NCBI RefSeq assembly: GCF_038024105.1
Contig: NZ_CP150661.1
Location: forward strand, 248,001 to 312,000
DNA from: Polaribacter butkevichii
GTDB taxonomy: Bacteria > Bacteroidota > Bacteroidia > Flavobacteriales > Flavobacteriaceae
Reading direction: 5' to 3'
DNA length: 64,000 nt
Shown here: positions 36,108 to 46,600 of the stretch, one piece after another
Position numbering within the stretch: the stretch's first letter is position 1
How the letters are laid out: every line of letters begins with the position of its first letter
Translations under genes and position numbers: made by a program
Notes under the pieces: model-generated
Databases searched by the model: none
Told to the model about the DNA's origin: nothing
The model's input: only the letters and a program-made list of their open reading frames with translations

Positions 36108-37526
36108 ATGAGCATGATTTTAAATCAGACATCAATTTTTAATGACAACTTCTTACTTAATTCAGAGTTTGCAAAAACATTATATCATAATTACGCGAAA
36201 AATCTTCCAATTATAGATTATCACAATCATTTACCTCCAGATTACGTTGCTAATAATCATCAATTTGAAAATTGCTCACAAGTTTGGTTGGCAGGAGATC
36301 ATTACAAATGGCGCGCTATGAGAACATTAGGTATAGATGAAAAATACATTACTGGTGATGCTCCCGATAAAGAAAAATTTAAAAAATGGGGAGAAACATT
36401 ACCCTATACAGTGCGTAATCCCTTATTCCATTGGAGTCATTTAGAATTACAACGTTATTTTGGTATTGATGAATCACTTAATGAAAAAAACGCTAATAAC
36501 ATTTATGTTGAAACAGCACGTCAATTAAAGTTAAATTCTCATAGTGTAAGAGGTTTACTAGACATGCAAAATGTAGAATTAATTTGTACTACAGAAGACC
36601 CTATAGATGACTTAAAACACCATAAAAATTTAAAATCCCAAGATGTTTCTCTTAAAATGTCTACCGCTTTTAGACCAGATAAAGCTTTTGCTGTCGAGAA
36701 TAGTCAATCTTTTTTAGAATATTTAGAACAATTAGAACAAGTGTCTCATATTTCTATTTCAACTTTTGATGATTTATTAGAGGCTTTAGACAGTAGAATT
36801 GCTTATTTCCATGAAAACGGTTGCCGCCTTTCTGATCATGGTCTGGAATTTTTGCCTTTTTATGAAACAGGCGCTTTTGATATTAAAGCACTATTTAGTA
36901 AGATTAAAAATCATAAAAACCTTACTCAAGATGAAATTAATTATTTTAAATGTGAGACACTAAAACACCTTTGCAAAGCATACCATAAAAGAGGCTGGGT
37001 ACAACAATTTCACTTAGGAGCCTTACGAAGTGTAAATTCTAGAATGTTGAATCTGAGAGGTCGGGATTCTGGATGGGATTCTATTGGTGATTTTTCACAA
37101 GCACGTTCATTAGGACAGTTTTTAAATTATTTAGACACAACAAATCAACTGACTAAATCAATACTTTACAATTTAAATCCAGCTGATAATGAATTGATAG
37201 CAACCATGATAGGGAATTTTAATGATGGTAGTATAAAAGGGAAAATTCAGTTTGGTTCTGGATGGTGGTTTTTAGACCAAAAAGATGGCATGGAAAAACA
37301 AATGAACGCTTTATCAAATATGGGATTACTAAGTTGCTTTATTGGAATGTTGACTGATTCTAGAAGCTTTATGTCTTTTCCCAGACATGAATATTTTAGA
37401 AGAATACTATGCAATTTAATTGGTAAGGATGTTGCTAATGGTGAATTACCAGCAGATGAAAAATGGCTAGGTAAAATTATTCAGGATATATCTTATTACA
37501 ACGCTAAAGAATATTTTGAATTTTAA
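36108..37526 (+). CDS. uxaC: Glucuronate (uronate) isomerase UxaC
   Basis: A 472-aa cytoplasmic enzyme of the usual UxaC length, an amidohydrolase-like TIM barrel that converts glucuronate to fructuronate or galacturonate to tagaturonate. The metal-site motif IIDYHNHLPPDYVANN is at the N-terminus; WRAMRTLGIDEKYITGDAPDKEKF, QFHLGALRSVNSR and the closing GMLTDSRSFMSFPRHEYFRRILCNLIG are diagnostic. It is the only gene of the canonical glucuronate pathway clearly identified and it shows that uronate is a carbon source. It is transcribed away from the regulator gene and ends 34 bp before a SusC remnant. Confidence 0.95.
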   Translation: MSMILNQTSIFNDNFLLNSEFAKTLYHNYAKNLPIIDYHNHLPPDYVANNHQFENCSQVWLAGDHYKWRAMRTLGIDEKYITGDAPDKEKFKKWGETLPYTVRNPLFHWSHLELQRYFGIDESLNEKNANNIYVETARQLKLNSHSVRGLLDMQNVELICTTEDPIDDLKHHKNLKSQDVSLKMSTAFRPDKAFAVENSQSFLEYLEQLEQVSHISISTFDDLLEALDSRIAYFHENGCRLSDHGLEFLPFYETGAFDIKALFSKIKNHKNLTQDEINYFKCETLKHLCKAYHKRGWVQQFHLGALRSVNSRMLNLRGRDSGWDSIGDFSQARSLGQFLNYLDTTNQLTKSILYNLNPADNELIATMIGNFNDGSIKGKIQFGSGWWFLDQKDGMEKQMNALSNMGLLSCFIGMLTDSRSFMSFPRHEYFRRILCNLIGKDVANGELPADEKWLGKIIQDISYYNAKEYFEF

Positions 37527-37560
37527 AATTAATATTAACTTAACTAAGACGCTGTTTTTC

Positions 37561-37833
37561 ATGAGAAAGACCGAACTAATTGTTATTATGAGAATATTTA
37601 TATTCTTATTATGCAGCACAGCATTTAGCTTTTCGACGGAAAATCCGATAAAAGTAAAAGAAAAACAAATAATTGCTGTTGAAAATAAGATATTAGCTGT
37701 ACCACAAGGTGTTACCTTAACTGGTAAAGTAACTGAAGCTTCTGGTATGGCTTTACCGGGTGCTAATATTATAGAGAAAGGAACTTCTAATGGAGCACAA
37801 TTTAGTTTTGAGAGCTCGAAAGTTCTGTTTTAA
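37561..37833 (+). pseudogene. SusC N-terminal remnant
   Basis: A short reading frame (91 codons from ATG 37561) encoding a hydrophobic signal-like stretch (MRIFIFLLCSTAFSFS) and the start of a SusC carboxypeptidase-regulatory-like domain: VTLTGKVTEASGMALPGANIIEKGTSNGAQ. In intact SusC proteins this continues into (S/T)DFxG and about 900 more residues; here the frame ends abruptly in FSFESSKVLF and a stop inside the stem of a terminator. It is therefore the 5' scrap of a lost SusC gene, joined to the 3' end of something else. It lies exactly between the uronate genes and the second GH2 gene. Confidence 0.75.
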
Positions 37834-37852
37834 AAACTTTCGGGCTTTTTTT
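37813..37852 (+). terminator. Intrinsic terminator after the SusC remnant
   Basis: Arms AGCTCGAAAGTT and AACTTTCGGGCT (one mismatch) followed by seven T. The upstream arm overlaps the last codons of the remnant. It probably ends the uxaC transcript. Confidence 0.85.
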
Positions 37853-38012
37853 AATTTCCATATTATTTACTATAACCAATAGATTAAATGATCTTATATT
37901 ATTGCAAGACAGCTTAGGTAAAAGATGATAATAGGGGATTGAAATAAAATATATCTATAACAAAATGGACTTGTAAAAAAATAAAAATCATAAATATTAA
38001 ATAATTATTAAA

Positions 38013-40853
38013 ATGAAAAAACATCAATGGCATCACTTAACCCTATTCCTTTTTAGTACCATACTTTGTTTTAGTATTCAAGCCCAGCGCAAAATATACC
38101 TTTCTGGAGAAGACGCTACTACAGCTGTAAATTGGGATTTTAAAATAGATAAAGGCCGTAACAGTGGTTTTTGGACCACCATTCCTGTTCCTTCTAATTG
38201 GGAAATGGAAGGTTTTGGGTTTTACTTGTATGGTATGGATAAGGTAGAACAACGAATAACTAGTATTGGTAATTATCGTCATGAATTCGATTTTAAGAAA
38301 ACATCTAATAAAAGATATTTTATCACCTTTCAAGGATCAATGACCGATACAAAAGTAATCCTAAATAAAAAAGAAGTAGGTTTCCATCAAGGTGGGCATA
38401 CGGAGTTTAAATTTGAAATAACAAATTATCTAAAAGAAGGGACAAACCTTCTTGAGGTTAACGTTAATAACGCATCTTTAAATGAATCAATAAATGCTGC
38501 CGAAAGATTTGCAGACTATTGGTTGTTTAGCGGAATTTTTCGTCCTGTTTATATCGAGGAGGTGCCTAAAGAATTTGTAGAACGCGTAGCGATCGATGCC
38601 CAAATGACAGGTGATTTTACTATGAACGTTTTTACTAAAGGTATTAAAAACGCTAAAACAGTGTTAGCACAAATTTACGATGCCAATAACAATAAAGTAG
38701 GTGCACCTATAGAAACCAAAATATCAGACAACTACACTGTTGTTAAAGGTAATTTTAATAATATAAAACTTTGGTCTCACGAATTTCCTAATCTTTATAC
38801 TGTAGAAATAGCATTAAAAAATAAGAAAGAAATAGTACATACATACAAACAAAAATTTGGTTTTAGAACTTTTGAAGTTCGGGATCATGATGGTTTTTAT
38901 CTAAACAATAAACGAATTTTACTTAAAGGCGCAAGTATGCATAGTTTTCGTCCAGAAACAGGACGTACACTTTCTAAACAAGATATGGAAGACAATGTTC
39001 AGTTTATGAAAGACTTAAATTTCAATTTTGTACGTTCCGTTTGTTATCCTGCAGATACCCATTTCTTTGATTTATGTGATTCTCTTGGGTTACTGGTACT
39101 AGATGAATTACCTGGTTGGTGGCGACCATTAGATAAAGAAGTTGGACCCAAAATATTAAAAGAATTAGTGGTGCGAGATGTAAATCATCCAAGTATCATT
39201 TTATGGGGTAACGGTAATCATATGGCACATACACCAGAATTTGATGAGTTATTTGCCAAATGGGATATTCAAAACAGAAGACCTTTAAAAAATGAAGCGA
39301 AAGCAAATGATATTTTTGCAAATTATAACCCTAAGTGGGATATTGTAAATACCACTTATTATCCAGATTACGAATCGATAAAGAAAAATCTCTTTGAAGA
39401 AAATCACGTATATCTTCCCAACGAGGTATTGCATGCCTTGTATGATGGCGGTGGGGCTGCAAACCTAAAAACCTATTGGGATTTGTTTGAAAAATCTAAA
39501 GTAGGTGGTGGTATGACTATTTGGGCACTTTATGATGAAGGGTTGATGAGAAATGATTTGGGATATACAGTCGATAATCAAGACAATAAAGCTGCCGATG
39601 GTATTGCTGGTCCTAGTGCCGAGAAAAAAGGGAGCTCTGATGCTGTGCGTGAAATTTGGTCGCCAGTTGTAATAGCAAACAATAAAATCGATGCCAATTT
39701 TGATGGCTCTTTACAAGTACATAATAAATTTTCATTTGTTAATCTTAACCAATGCACCATTAATTGGAAATTGATTGACTTTGCAAACCCAGATGCTGCA
39801 AGTAACGGACATAGAACTATAAAAACAGGAACAGTAAATAAAGCGAATATAAAGGCAGGAGAAAAAGGACAATTAGTAGTCGCATTGCCAAAGTCATTTA
39901 TTAAAAATGATGCACTTGTTATCGAAGTATTTGATAACCAAGGTCGCTTAGTGTATGATAAACGCTTACCTATTACAGAACCTAAAAATAGTTTTAGAGT
40001 ATCAGAAAATAAAGCATTTGTGCAAGATAAAAAAGATGCTTTTACATTTCATAGAGGAAAAACAACACTTCGTTTTGATGAGTCTAGTGGAATATTAGTA
40101 TCCGTTTTAGATAATGATAAAGCAACGAGTTTAGCCAATTTCCCTTTTCTTACCTTTAAAGCAGACGATGTATCTATAAAGAACCAGACATCATCAACAT
40201 CAAAAGCAACTATTACAAAACAAGAAAATCAATTTATAATTGAAGCAACAAATACTAAAGGTTTTGATACTCTTAAATGGACATTAAAGCCTAATGGAGA
40301 AATAGCTCTAGATTATGCCTATACTTTAACAAAAGGCAAATATCATTATTCAGGTATAGGAATTGAAGTTGCAGCAAAAGATGTTAATAGAAAACGTTGG
40401 TTAGGCGAAGGGCCTTGGAGAATTTATAACAATCGCACACAAGGCGGTATTTTAGATGTTTATGCTATTGATAAAAAAATAAATATTCCGGGACAAGTTT
40501 ATAATGGTCCCGAATTTGAAGGTTATTTTGCACCTTGGCATTGGGCTGTATTCTATTTAACTAACAATCTAAATGTTGGTTTTAAAAACAAAACAGATGT
40601 AACTTTAGGTGTATTAAACCCTGTAAATGGTAATGATCCTAAAAAAGCAACTTGGCATTATCCAAAACAAGAAGGGTTTTTCTTTTTTGATGAAATTTCA
40701 GCAGTAGGTTCTAAATGGAAACCAGCTAAGGTATTTGGTCCAGACGCACAGCCAATTCTAATAGAAAAACAAATAAAAGGTGCTGTATCAATGTTTATTA
40801 ATTGGAATAAACCCTCTTTAAAAGCAGAACGTACTAAATTAGAAATAGAATAA
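38013..40853 (+). CDS. GH2-family glycosidase, second paralogue, with altered acid/base site
   Basis: A 946-aa protein with signal peptide (cleavage after FSIQAQ, ~residue 24). It is closely similar from end to end to the GH2 at 27484 (FWTTIPVPSNWEMEGFGFYLYGMDK, FHQGGHTEFKFEITNYLKEG, FGFRTFEVRDHDGFYLNNKRILLKGASMHSFRPETGRTL), so the two are duplicates that have diverged. The candidate nucleophile Glu471 is kept (NEVLHALYDGG), and again the acid/base motif GNE reads GNH (His403 in WGNGNHMAH). The C-terminal domain has RKRWLGEGPWRIYNNRTQGG. It is followed after 34 bp by a sulfatase, a partner class also found beside the other copy. Its substrate is unknown. Confidence 0.88.
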   Translation: MKKHQWHHLTLFLFSTILCFSIQAQRKIYLSGEDATTAVNWDFKIDKGRNSGFWTTIPVPSNWEMEGFGFYLYGMDKVEQRITSIGNYRHEFDFKKTSNKRYFITFQGSMTDTKVILNKKEVGFHQGGHTEFKFEITNYLKEGTNLLEVNVNNASLNESINAAERFADYWLFSGIFRPVYIEEVPKEFVERVAIDAQMTGDFTMNVFTKGIKNAKTVLAQIYDANNNKVGAPIETKISDNYTVVKGNFNNIKLWSHEFPNLYTVEIALKNKKEIVHTYKQKFGFRTFEVRDHDGFYLNNKRILLKGASMHSFRPETGRTLSKQDMEDNVQFMKDLNFNFVRSVCYPADTHFFDLCDSLGLLVLDELPGWWRPLDKEVGPKILKELVVRDVNHPSIILWGNGNHMAHTPEFDELFAKWDIQNRRPLKNEAKANDIFANYNPKWDIVNTTYYPDYESIKKNLFEENHVYLPNEVLHALYDGGGAANLKTYWDLFEKSKVGGGMTIWALYDEGLMRNDLGYTVDNQDNKAADGIAGPSAEKKGSSDAVREIWSPVVIANNKIDANFDGSLQVHNKFSFVNLNQCTINWKLIDFANPDAASNGHRTIKTGTVNKANIKAGEKGQLVVALPKSFIKNDALVIEVFDNQGRLVYDKRLPITEPKNSFRVSENKAFVQDKKDAFTFHRGKTTLRFDESSGILVSVLDNDKATSLANFPFLTFKADDVSIKNQTSSTSKATITKQENQFIIEATNTKGFDTLKWTLKPNGEIALDYAYTLTKGKYHYSGIGIEVAAKDVNRKRWLGEGPWRIYNNRTQGGILDVYAIDKKINIPGQVYNGPEFEGYFAPWHWAVFYLTNNLNVGFKNKTDVTLGVLNPVNGNDPKKATWHYPKQEGFFFFDEISAVGSKWKPAKVFGPDAQPILIEKQIKGAVSMFINWNKPSLKAERTKLEIE

Positions 40854-40887
40854 CTAAAGCAGATTAATCTTATTAAAAATTTAAATA

Positions 40888-42786
40888 ATGATAATTAAAA
40901 AACTATTATTAGTATTCTCGATATTTAGCATAACAAATTTGGTAGCGCAAGAAAAACCGAATATTCTTTGGGTAACTATAGAGGATACATCACCACAGTT
41001 TATTGGTTGTTATGGCAATCAAGAAGCTAGAACACCTGTAATAGACAAACTAGCTAAGGAAGGGGTAAGGTTTACAAATGCTTTTTCTACAGGTAGTGTG
41101 TGTTCTGCAAGTAGAAGTGCAATAATAACAGGCGTGCATACATTTAAAATGGGTACTGGTAACCATCGTAGTAATTATACCATACCAAATTACATTAAAG
41201 GATTTCCATATTATTTACAACAGCAAGGTTATTATGTAAGTAATAATGTAAAAACCGATTACAATGTGGCCAATATGAGAGCTTTTACAAAAGAGGCTTG
41301 GAATGAAAGTTCTAATACCGCAGGATGGTGGAATAGAAAGCCAGGGCAACCATTTTTTTCTGTTTTTAATTTTACGGAATCCCATCAATCACGTACAATG
41401 AGCCAGCCTTATAATTGGTATCTAGAAAATGTATTAGAGCAAATTCCAGAAAAGGAAAGAATTGCCGAAGATGCATTTAAAATGCCTCCTTTTTATAAAG
41501 ACACCCCAGAAATGCGTAAACATTTTGCGCGTGTTTATAATTCGATAAAACTTGCTGATATTAGAATAGGGGAATTATTAGATAGATTAGAAAAAGACAA
41601 TTTAAAAGAGAATACTATTATTTTCTTTTATGCCGATCATGGAGAGGGCATTCCTAGAGGAAAAACCAATGGAATAAATTTGGGTTACCGTGCCCCTTTT
41701 GTAATTTGGTTTCCTGAAAAGTATAAGCATCTTTCTCCATGGGGAACTGCAGGTGCTGTAAGTAGCGAACTTATAGATTTTAAAGATTTAGCACCTACTA
41801 TCTTAGAATTGGTAGGAGCTAAAATACCAGAGTACATGGTAGGAAGAAAGTTATTGGGCAAAAATAGATCTAAACCAGTAGATTATTTGGAGTTATCTGC
41901 AGATCGTGCAGATAATGGTCCAGATTTGGTTCGTAGTATTACGGATGGTAGATTTATGTATTCAAGAAATTTTATGCCGTATATTCCGCAAATGCGTTCT
42001 ATTCGATATGTTGAAGTTGGCGATATTACTAAGGAGATGAGAAGTGATTTAGAAAAAGGGAACCTTAATAAATTACAGAAGAGTCTTTTTGAAGAACGTC
42101 CTATTGAATATCTTTACGATATTAAAAATGATATATGGGAAACCAATAATCTTGCAAGTAATTTGGAATACAAAGATATTCTAAAAAAGATGCGAAAACT
42201 CTTAGACAAGCAAATAATAGAAACGAGAGATGTACTCTTTTTACCTGAATATGAAATTGGGTTAATTTCACAAACTAGTACAGCTTATGAGTTTAGACTA
42301 GACAACAATAAATATCCGATAAAGCAGATTTATAGAGCTGCATCTCTTTCTGGTAAACGGACTGAGAAAGTAACAAAAAAACAAATTTGTTTATTAGAAG
42401 ATTCAAATAAGTTTGTGAGGTATTGGGCTATTTTAGGATTACGTTCTCAAAGTTCAGAATTAATAAAGCCTTATAAAAAAGATATTATTTTAGCAATGAA
42501 AGATACATATCTTCCTGTTGCTGTTATGGCAAGTGCTATAGCATATCGAGAGTTTGGAGATTATGAAGCTCAAGAAAAATTAAAAGTATTTTGTAGTAGT
42601 AAAAATATGGAAATTGCCTTAATGGCTATCAATCAATTATTATATTTTAATAACAAACACCCCTTTAATGATACTGTTTTAGGTGTTTACGATATGGATG
42701 GGCGTGATTATAAAGTAAGAGCAGCTTGTCATGTTTTTATGAGAATGCAAAATATCGGAGCTAAAAACTTTAGTTACAAAAGGTAA
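40888..42786 (+). CDS. S1-family sulfatase with CSASR site and HEAT-like C-terminus ('sulfatase A')
   Basis: A 632-aa sulfatase with signal peptide (cut after NLVAQ, ~residue 21). The formylglycine site is Cys72 in C-S-A-S-R, where Ala replaces the usual Pro; this variant is used in a minority of S1 enzymes and can still be matured. IEDTSPQFIGCYGN near residue 31 and FYADHGEGIPRGKTNG supply the other site motifs. After ~residue 490 comes a helical repeat region (CLLEDSNKFVRYWAILGLRSQSSE ... YLPVAVMASAIAYREFGDYEAQEKL) like HEAT repeats, absent from the other sulfatases here. A shortened, broken copy of this gene lies at 48550-48793, and the DNA downstream of its C-terminus is duplicated there too. 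Confidence 0.92.
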   Translation: MIIKKLLLVFSIFSITNLVAQEKPNILWVTIEDTSPQFIGCYGNQEARTPVIDKLAKEGVRFTNAFSTGSVCSASRSAIITGVHTFKMGTGNHRSNYTIPNYIKGFPYYLQQQGYYVSNNVKTDYNVANMRAFTKEAWNESSNTAGWWNRKPGQPFFSVFNFTESHQSRTMSQPYNWYLENVLEQIPEKERIAEDAFKMPPFYKDTPEMRKHFARVYNSIKLADIRIGELLDRLEKDNLKENTIIFFYADHGEGIPRGKTNGINLGYRAPFVIWFPEKYKHLSPWGTAGAVSSELIDFKDLAPTILELVGAKIPEYMVGRKLLGKNRSKPVDYLELSADRADNGPDLVRSITDGRFMYSRNFMPYIPQMRSIRYVEVGDITKEMRSDLEKGNLNKLQKSLFEERPIEYLYDIKNDIWETNNLASNLEYKDILKKMRKLLDKQIIETRDVLFLPEYEIGLISQTSTAYEFRLDNNKYPIKQIYRAASLSGKRTEKVTKKQICLLEDSNKFVRYWAILGLRSQSSELIKPYKKDIILAMKDTYLPVAVMASAIAYREFGDYEAQEKLKVFCSSKNMEIALMAINQLLYFNNKHPFNDTVLGVYDMDGRDYKVRAACHVFMRMQNIGAKNFSYKR

Positions 42787-43040
42787 AAAAAATAGACTTA
42801 TTAGAAACTTTTAAAATATCATTTTATATGGTAAGCATATCAGAATGTCTATAGTAAAACGAAATACTATTCTTTAATTTTTTGGTGTTACATATTTAGA
42901 AATCAATATCAATTTCTCTAAAAGACTTATAATAAAAGAGTTAATAAATAAAATATTAAGAACCGCCTATAACATATTTAGTAACAAGAATTAAAGTTGA
43001 TAAAGGTACTAGGTGTTTTTTTATAGTAGTTATTGCTTTT
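42685..43040 (+). repeat. Duplicated sulfatase A-B junction, left copy
   Basis: The 3' end of the 40888 sulfatase, the following non-coding stretch and the 5' flank of the broken sulfatase match 48701-49050 along their length. Shared blocks include GATATGGATGG, GAGAATGCAAAATAT, CGAAATACTATTCTTTAAT, TTAAAGTTGATAAA and TACTAGGTGTTTTTTT. The non-coding match shows a segmental duplication, not convergent genes. Confidence 0.85.
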
Positions 43041-43302
43041 AGATAAGTTTGCTAAAGAGTCTGTAAATGTTTACAAACGCAGTTTTAGTAACACCTGTTT
43101 GTACACCTTATAGAGCCGCATTACTTAATGGAAAGTAGCCAATATTTACAGGAATGTTTATAAACGATTTGTATTTGCCAGAAGAAGAATTATGTATGGC
43201 CTAAATTTTAAAAAACAGAAGGCTAAGTTACAGTATATTGGGTAAAATAGCATTTAGAAGGTTATGGACGATCTAATTATATTCCTAAAAGAAGACTTCA
43301 GG
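43003..43302 (+). pseudogene. Broken copy of sulfatase B (decayed)
   Basis: Residual matches to the sulfatase at 49005-50504: the signal-peptide stretch (TACTAGGTG then a T run and ATAGTAG), then LDKFAKESVN, VTPVCTPYRAALLNGK and FINDLYLPEEELCM, and finally NYIPK and RRLQG. The start codon and about 150 bp of the N-terminal coding region are missing. In-frame stops occur at 43136-43138, right after the Cys motif, and in the MA(E)IF stretch. The rest of the gene, over 1 kb, is absent. It is non-functional as a sulfatase. Confidence 0.88.
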
Positions 43303-43683
43303 GGCACAAAATTTTAATATTACTTATCAAATAGGGGACTTTGTGTTCTAAATATAAGATTTATACATTATAATTATCTGGTGACTCTTCCTTGTTAATT
43401 TTAATATGTTTTTGGAAAACTATCATGTAAAAAAGGATAAATACTTGTTAGTCTATGTGCTTTGCAAGACCTAAGTATAGATTTATTTTTTTTAAAAATT
43501 TACGTATTTATTTATATCGGTATATAAAAAAATCATACAACGAATCATTTTAACTATTAACATTAAACAAAATAATATACACAGGTCAAACCAAGACAAG
43601 ATTTAATTTGATAAACAATATTTTTAAGAAATTATTAACCTAAAATTTTAAAAAAATAATAAACAAATTAAACTAAAAAGAAA
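43303..43683 (+). other. 381-bp gene-free leader of the second SusC
   Basis: AT-rich non-coding DNA after the sulfatase remnant and before SusC. No terminator, no CAGGA element and no exact TAnnTTTG box were seen. It presumably holds the promoter and leader of the second SusC/SusD operon, which therefore looks differently regulated from the first. Confidence 0.4.
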
Positions 43684-46600
43684 ATGAATGACCAACAATT
43701 AACTAAAAAGCCGAATTTAAAATTTTTGTTTCTCTTCTGTTTTTTTGCAAGCTTACTCAGCTTTGGACAAAAATCAATAAGGGGTACTATAACGGGGGTA
43801 GATGGCTCTCCGTTACCAGATGCTACAGTTCTAGAAAAAGGAACAACTAATGGAGTACAATCTGATATAGAGGGAAAATTTTCTTTAGATATAGCTAATG
43901 GTAATGCCACATTAGTAATATCCTATCTAGGTTATTTATCTAAAGAATTAGCTGTTAATAACCAAACAAATATTACAATTGTATTAGAGGAAGATGCTTC
44001 TGAATTAGACGAAGTTGTTATTATTGGCTATGGATCACAAAACAAATCAAAAATAACAGGGTCTGTTGGCTTTGTGGATAGTGCAGAATTAGATGATGCC
44101 ATATTTACAGATGTCAGTCAAGTTCTTCAAGGAAGAACATCAGGAGTAAACATTATTAACGGTACAGGAGAGCCAGGTTCTCCTGCACGTATTCGTATTA
44201 GGGGTAATAATTCTATTAATGGTGATAATAATCCACTTTGGGTGGTAGATGGTGTGCCTGTTAGTGGCATTCCTAGTTTTAGCCCTCGAGACATTGCTTC
44301 TTTTGAAGTGTTAAAAGATGCAGCTGCAACATCTATTTATGGAGCAAGAGGGGCTAACGGTGTTGTTATCGTAAATACAAAAAGAGGTAAGAAAGGTGAA
44401 ACTCAAATTAATGCATCTTCTACCATAGGTTTCTCAGAACCATTAGCAAGGTTTAATGTATTAAATGGGCAAACTTATGCAGCGTATAGAAATGAGGCTG
44501 CAGCAAATGGAGGTGGTGCTATCCCTTTTGCAAATCCATCTGATTTTGCTGGACAAGGGGTAGATTGGCAAGACCTTGTATCACAAACCGGAATAAGAAA
44601 AGAATTTGATGTATCTATGAGTGGTGGTGCAGAAAAAATGAATTTCTTTACTGCGGTAAACTATATAAATGAAAAGGGTATTTTCAAAAACAATGATTAT
44701 GAAAGAGCTAATCTTCGTGCAAATATAGATTTTAAAGCCTTAAATGGTCTTTTAGATGTTAAATTAAGTAATGCCTTAACGCATACGGTAAGAAAAGGGG
44801 GTAGCTTTTCTGAAGGTGGTGAACTAAGTAAAAATCAAGGAGGTATTTTTAGTGCAGCTGCTTCAGAGCCATTGGTACCTATCGATTTTACAGGAAATGC
44901 ATCAAATGGTCTCTTATTTCAAAACCCTTATCTTTATTTTACAGAAAGTCAAAGAAGAAGAGCCGAAACTAGAATTTTATCTAGTATTCAATCAACTATA
45001 GATATAGCAGAAGGATTAACCTTTACAAATAATAGTAGTGTAGATTTTTTTAATTCAAGTAATGGATTATTTACACCTGCACAACTGGGTGGAGAAGCAT
45101 TTTTGGTTAATGGTAGAATTAGAACTTCTAGTGCAGAGCAATTTAATTTTGTTATTAGTAACTATTTAAAATATAGCAAGATATTTTCTGAGAAACATGA
45201 TTTTAATATTCTTGTAGGGCAGGAGTATAATGGGTTTAATACTAGAAGTGTAAGTACTATCTCAGAAAATTTATCTACCAATCTTTTTGGTTTAGATAAT
45301 GTTGGCGTTGCCGGAAGTCAACTTGCAAGTAGTAACAGAGTTGAGGCTAATTTACAATCCTTTTTTGGAAGGTTAGACTATAGTTTTAGTGACCGATATT
45401 TATTAAACGCAACTTATAGAGCAGATGGGTCTTCTCGTTTTTCTGAGAATAATAAATGGGGATTTTTCCCTTCTTTTGGAGGAGCATGGTTGGTGTCTAA
45501 CGAAGAGTTTTTAGATGATTCTAAGATATCTAATCTTAAATTTCGTGTCTCTTGGGGGCAGGTAGGTAGTCAAGCTATTGAGCCATACCAATCCTTAAAC
45601 CAGTTTCAATCAAACAATGTTTTCTCTACAATAGGTAATACTTCTAGCATTGGTATTCAGCCTGCCAACACAGCTGGTAATTCAGAATTGAAATGGGAAA
45701 CCACTACCACTTTTGATATTGGTTTTGATCTTGGTTTGTTTAATAATGCTTTAGAATTTAATGTATCCTACTATAATAAGAAAACTCAAGATTTATTACA
45801 ACTTGTAGGCCTGCCTGCTCAAGATGGGTTTAGAAATATTTTAGTAAACCTTGGTGAGGTTGAAAACAAAGGATTGGAAATTGGTATTTTTGCTGATATT
45901 CTTAGAAATAAAGAATTTAATTGGTCTAGTAGTCTTAATTTAAGTATGAATAGATCAAAAGTTTTGGATATTGGTACAGCACCTAGATTATTCCCAGCAG
46001 ATGGGCAAGCATTTACAAATGTGTTTGTAAATACTAATGTATACGAGGTGGGGCAGCCAATAGGTGCTTTTTATGGTTGGAAAGCCGATGGTTTAATTCA
46101 AGAATCAGATTTTGATACCAGTGGAAACCCAACATTTTCTCCATTTAATGGAGGAGAAACTCTAGGAGGAAATAAATATGTTGACGTTACTAAAGATGGT
46201 GTTCTTAATATTGATGATAGAGTGGTTATTGGTGATCCAAATCCTGATGCTATTATTGGATGGAATAATGATTTATCGTATAAAGATTTTTCACTAAATC
46301 TATTTTTTCAAGCTTCTATTGGTAATGATATAGCAAATGCGTCGAGGTATATATTATCTACCAACTCTGCAAACACTTTACAAGAATACTATGATAACCG
46401 TTGGACGCCTTCTAACCCAACAAACAATCCTCGTTATCCTAGACCTGGTATTAACAACCCAGATACTTTTAATAGTTCTATTATAGAAGATGGTAGTTAC
46501 TTAAGATTAAAGAATGTAACCCTGAAATATAATATATCTCTGCCAGAAAGATGGAAAACTCTTTCTGCTCTAGAAGTATCTCTTACTGGTACTAATTTAT

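Noticed and set aside
43146..43155. ACAGGAATG near 43.15 kb as a CAGGA element
   Set aside because: It is leftover coding sequence of the decayed sulfatase (TGMFINDL codons), also present in the intact copy.
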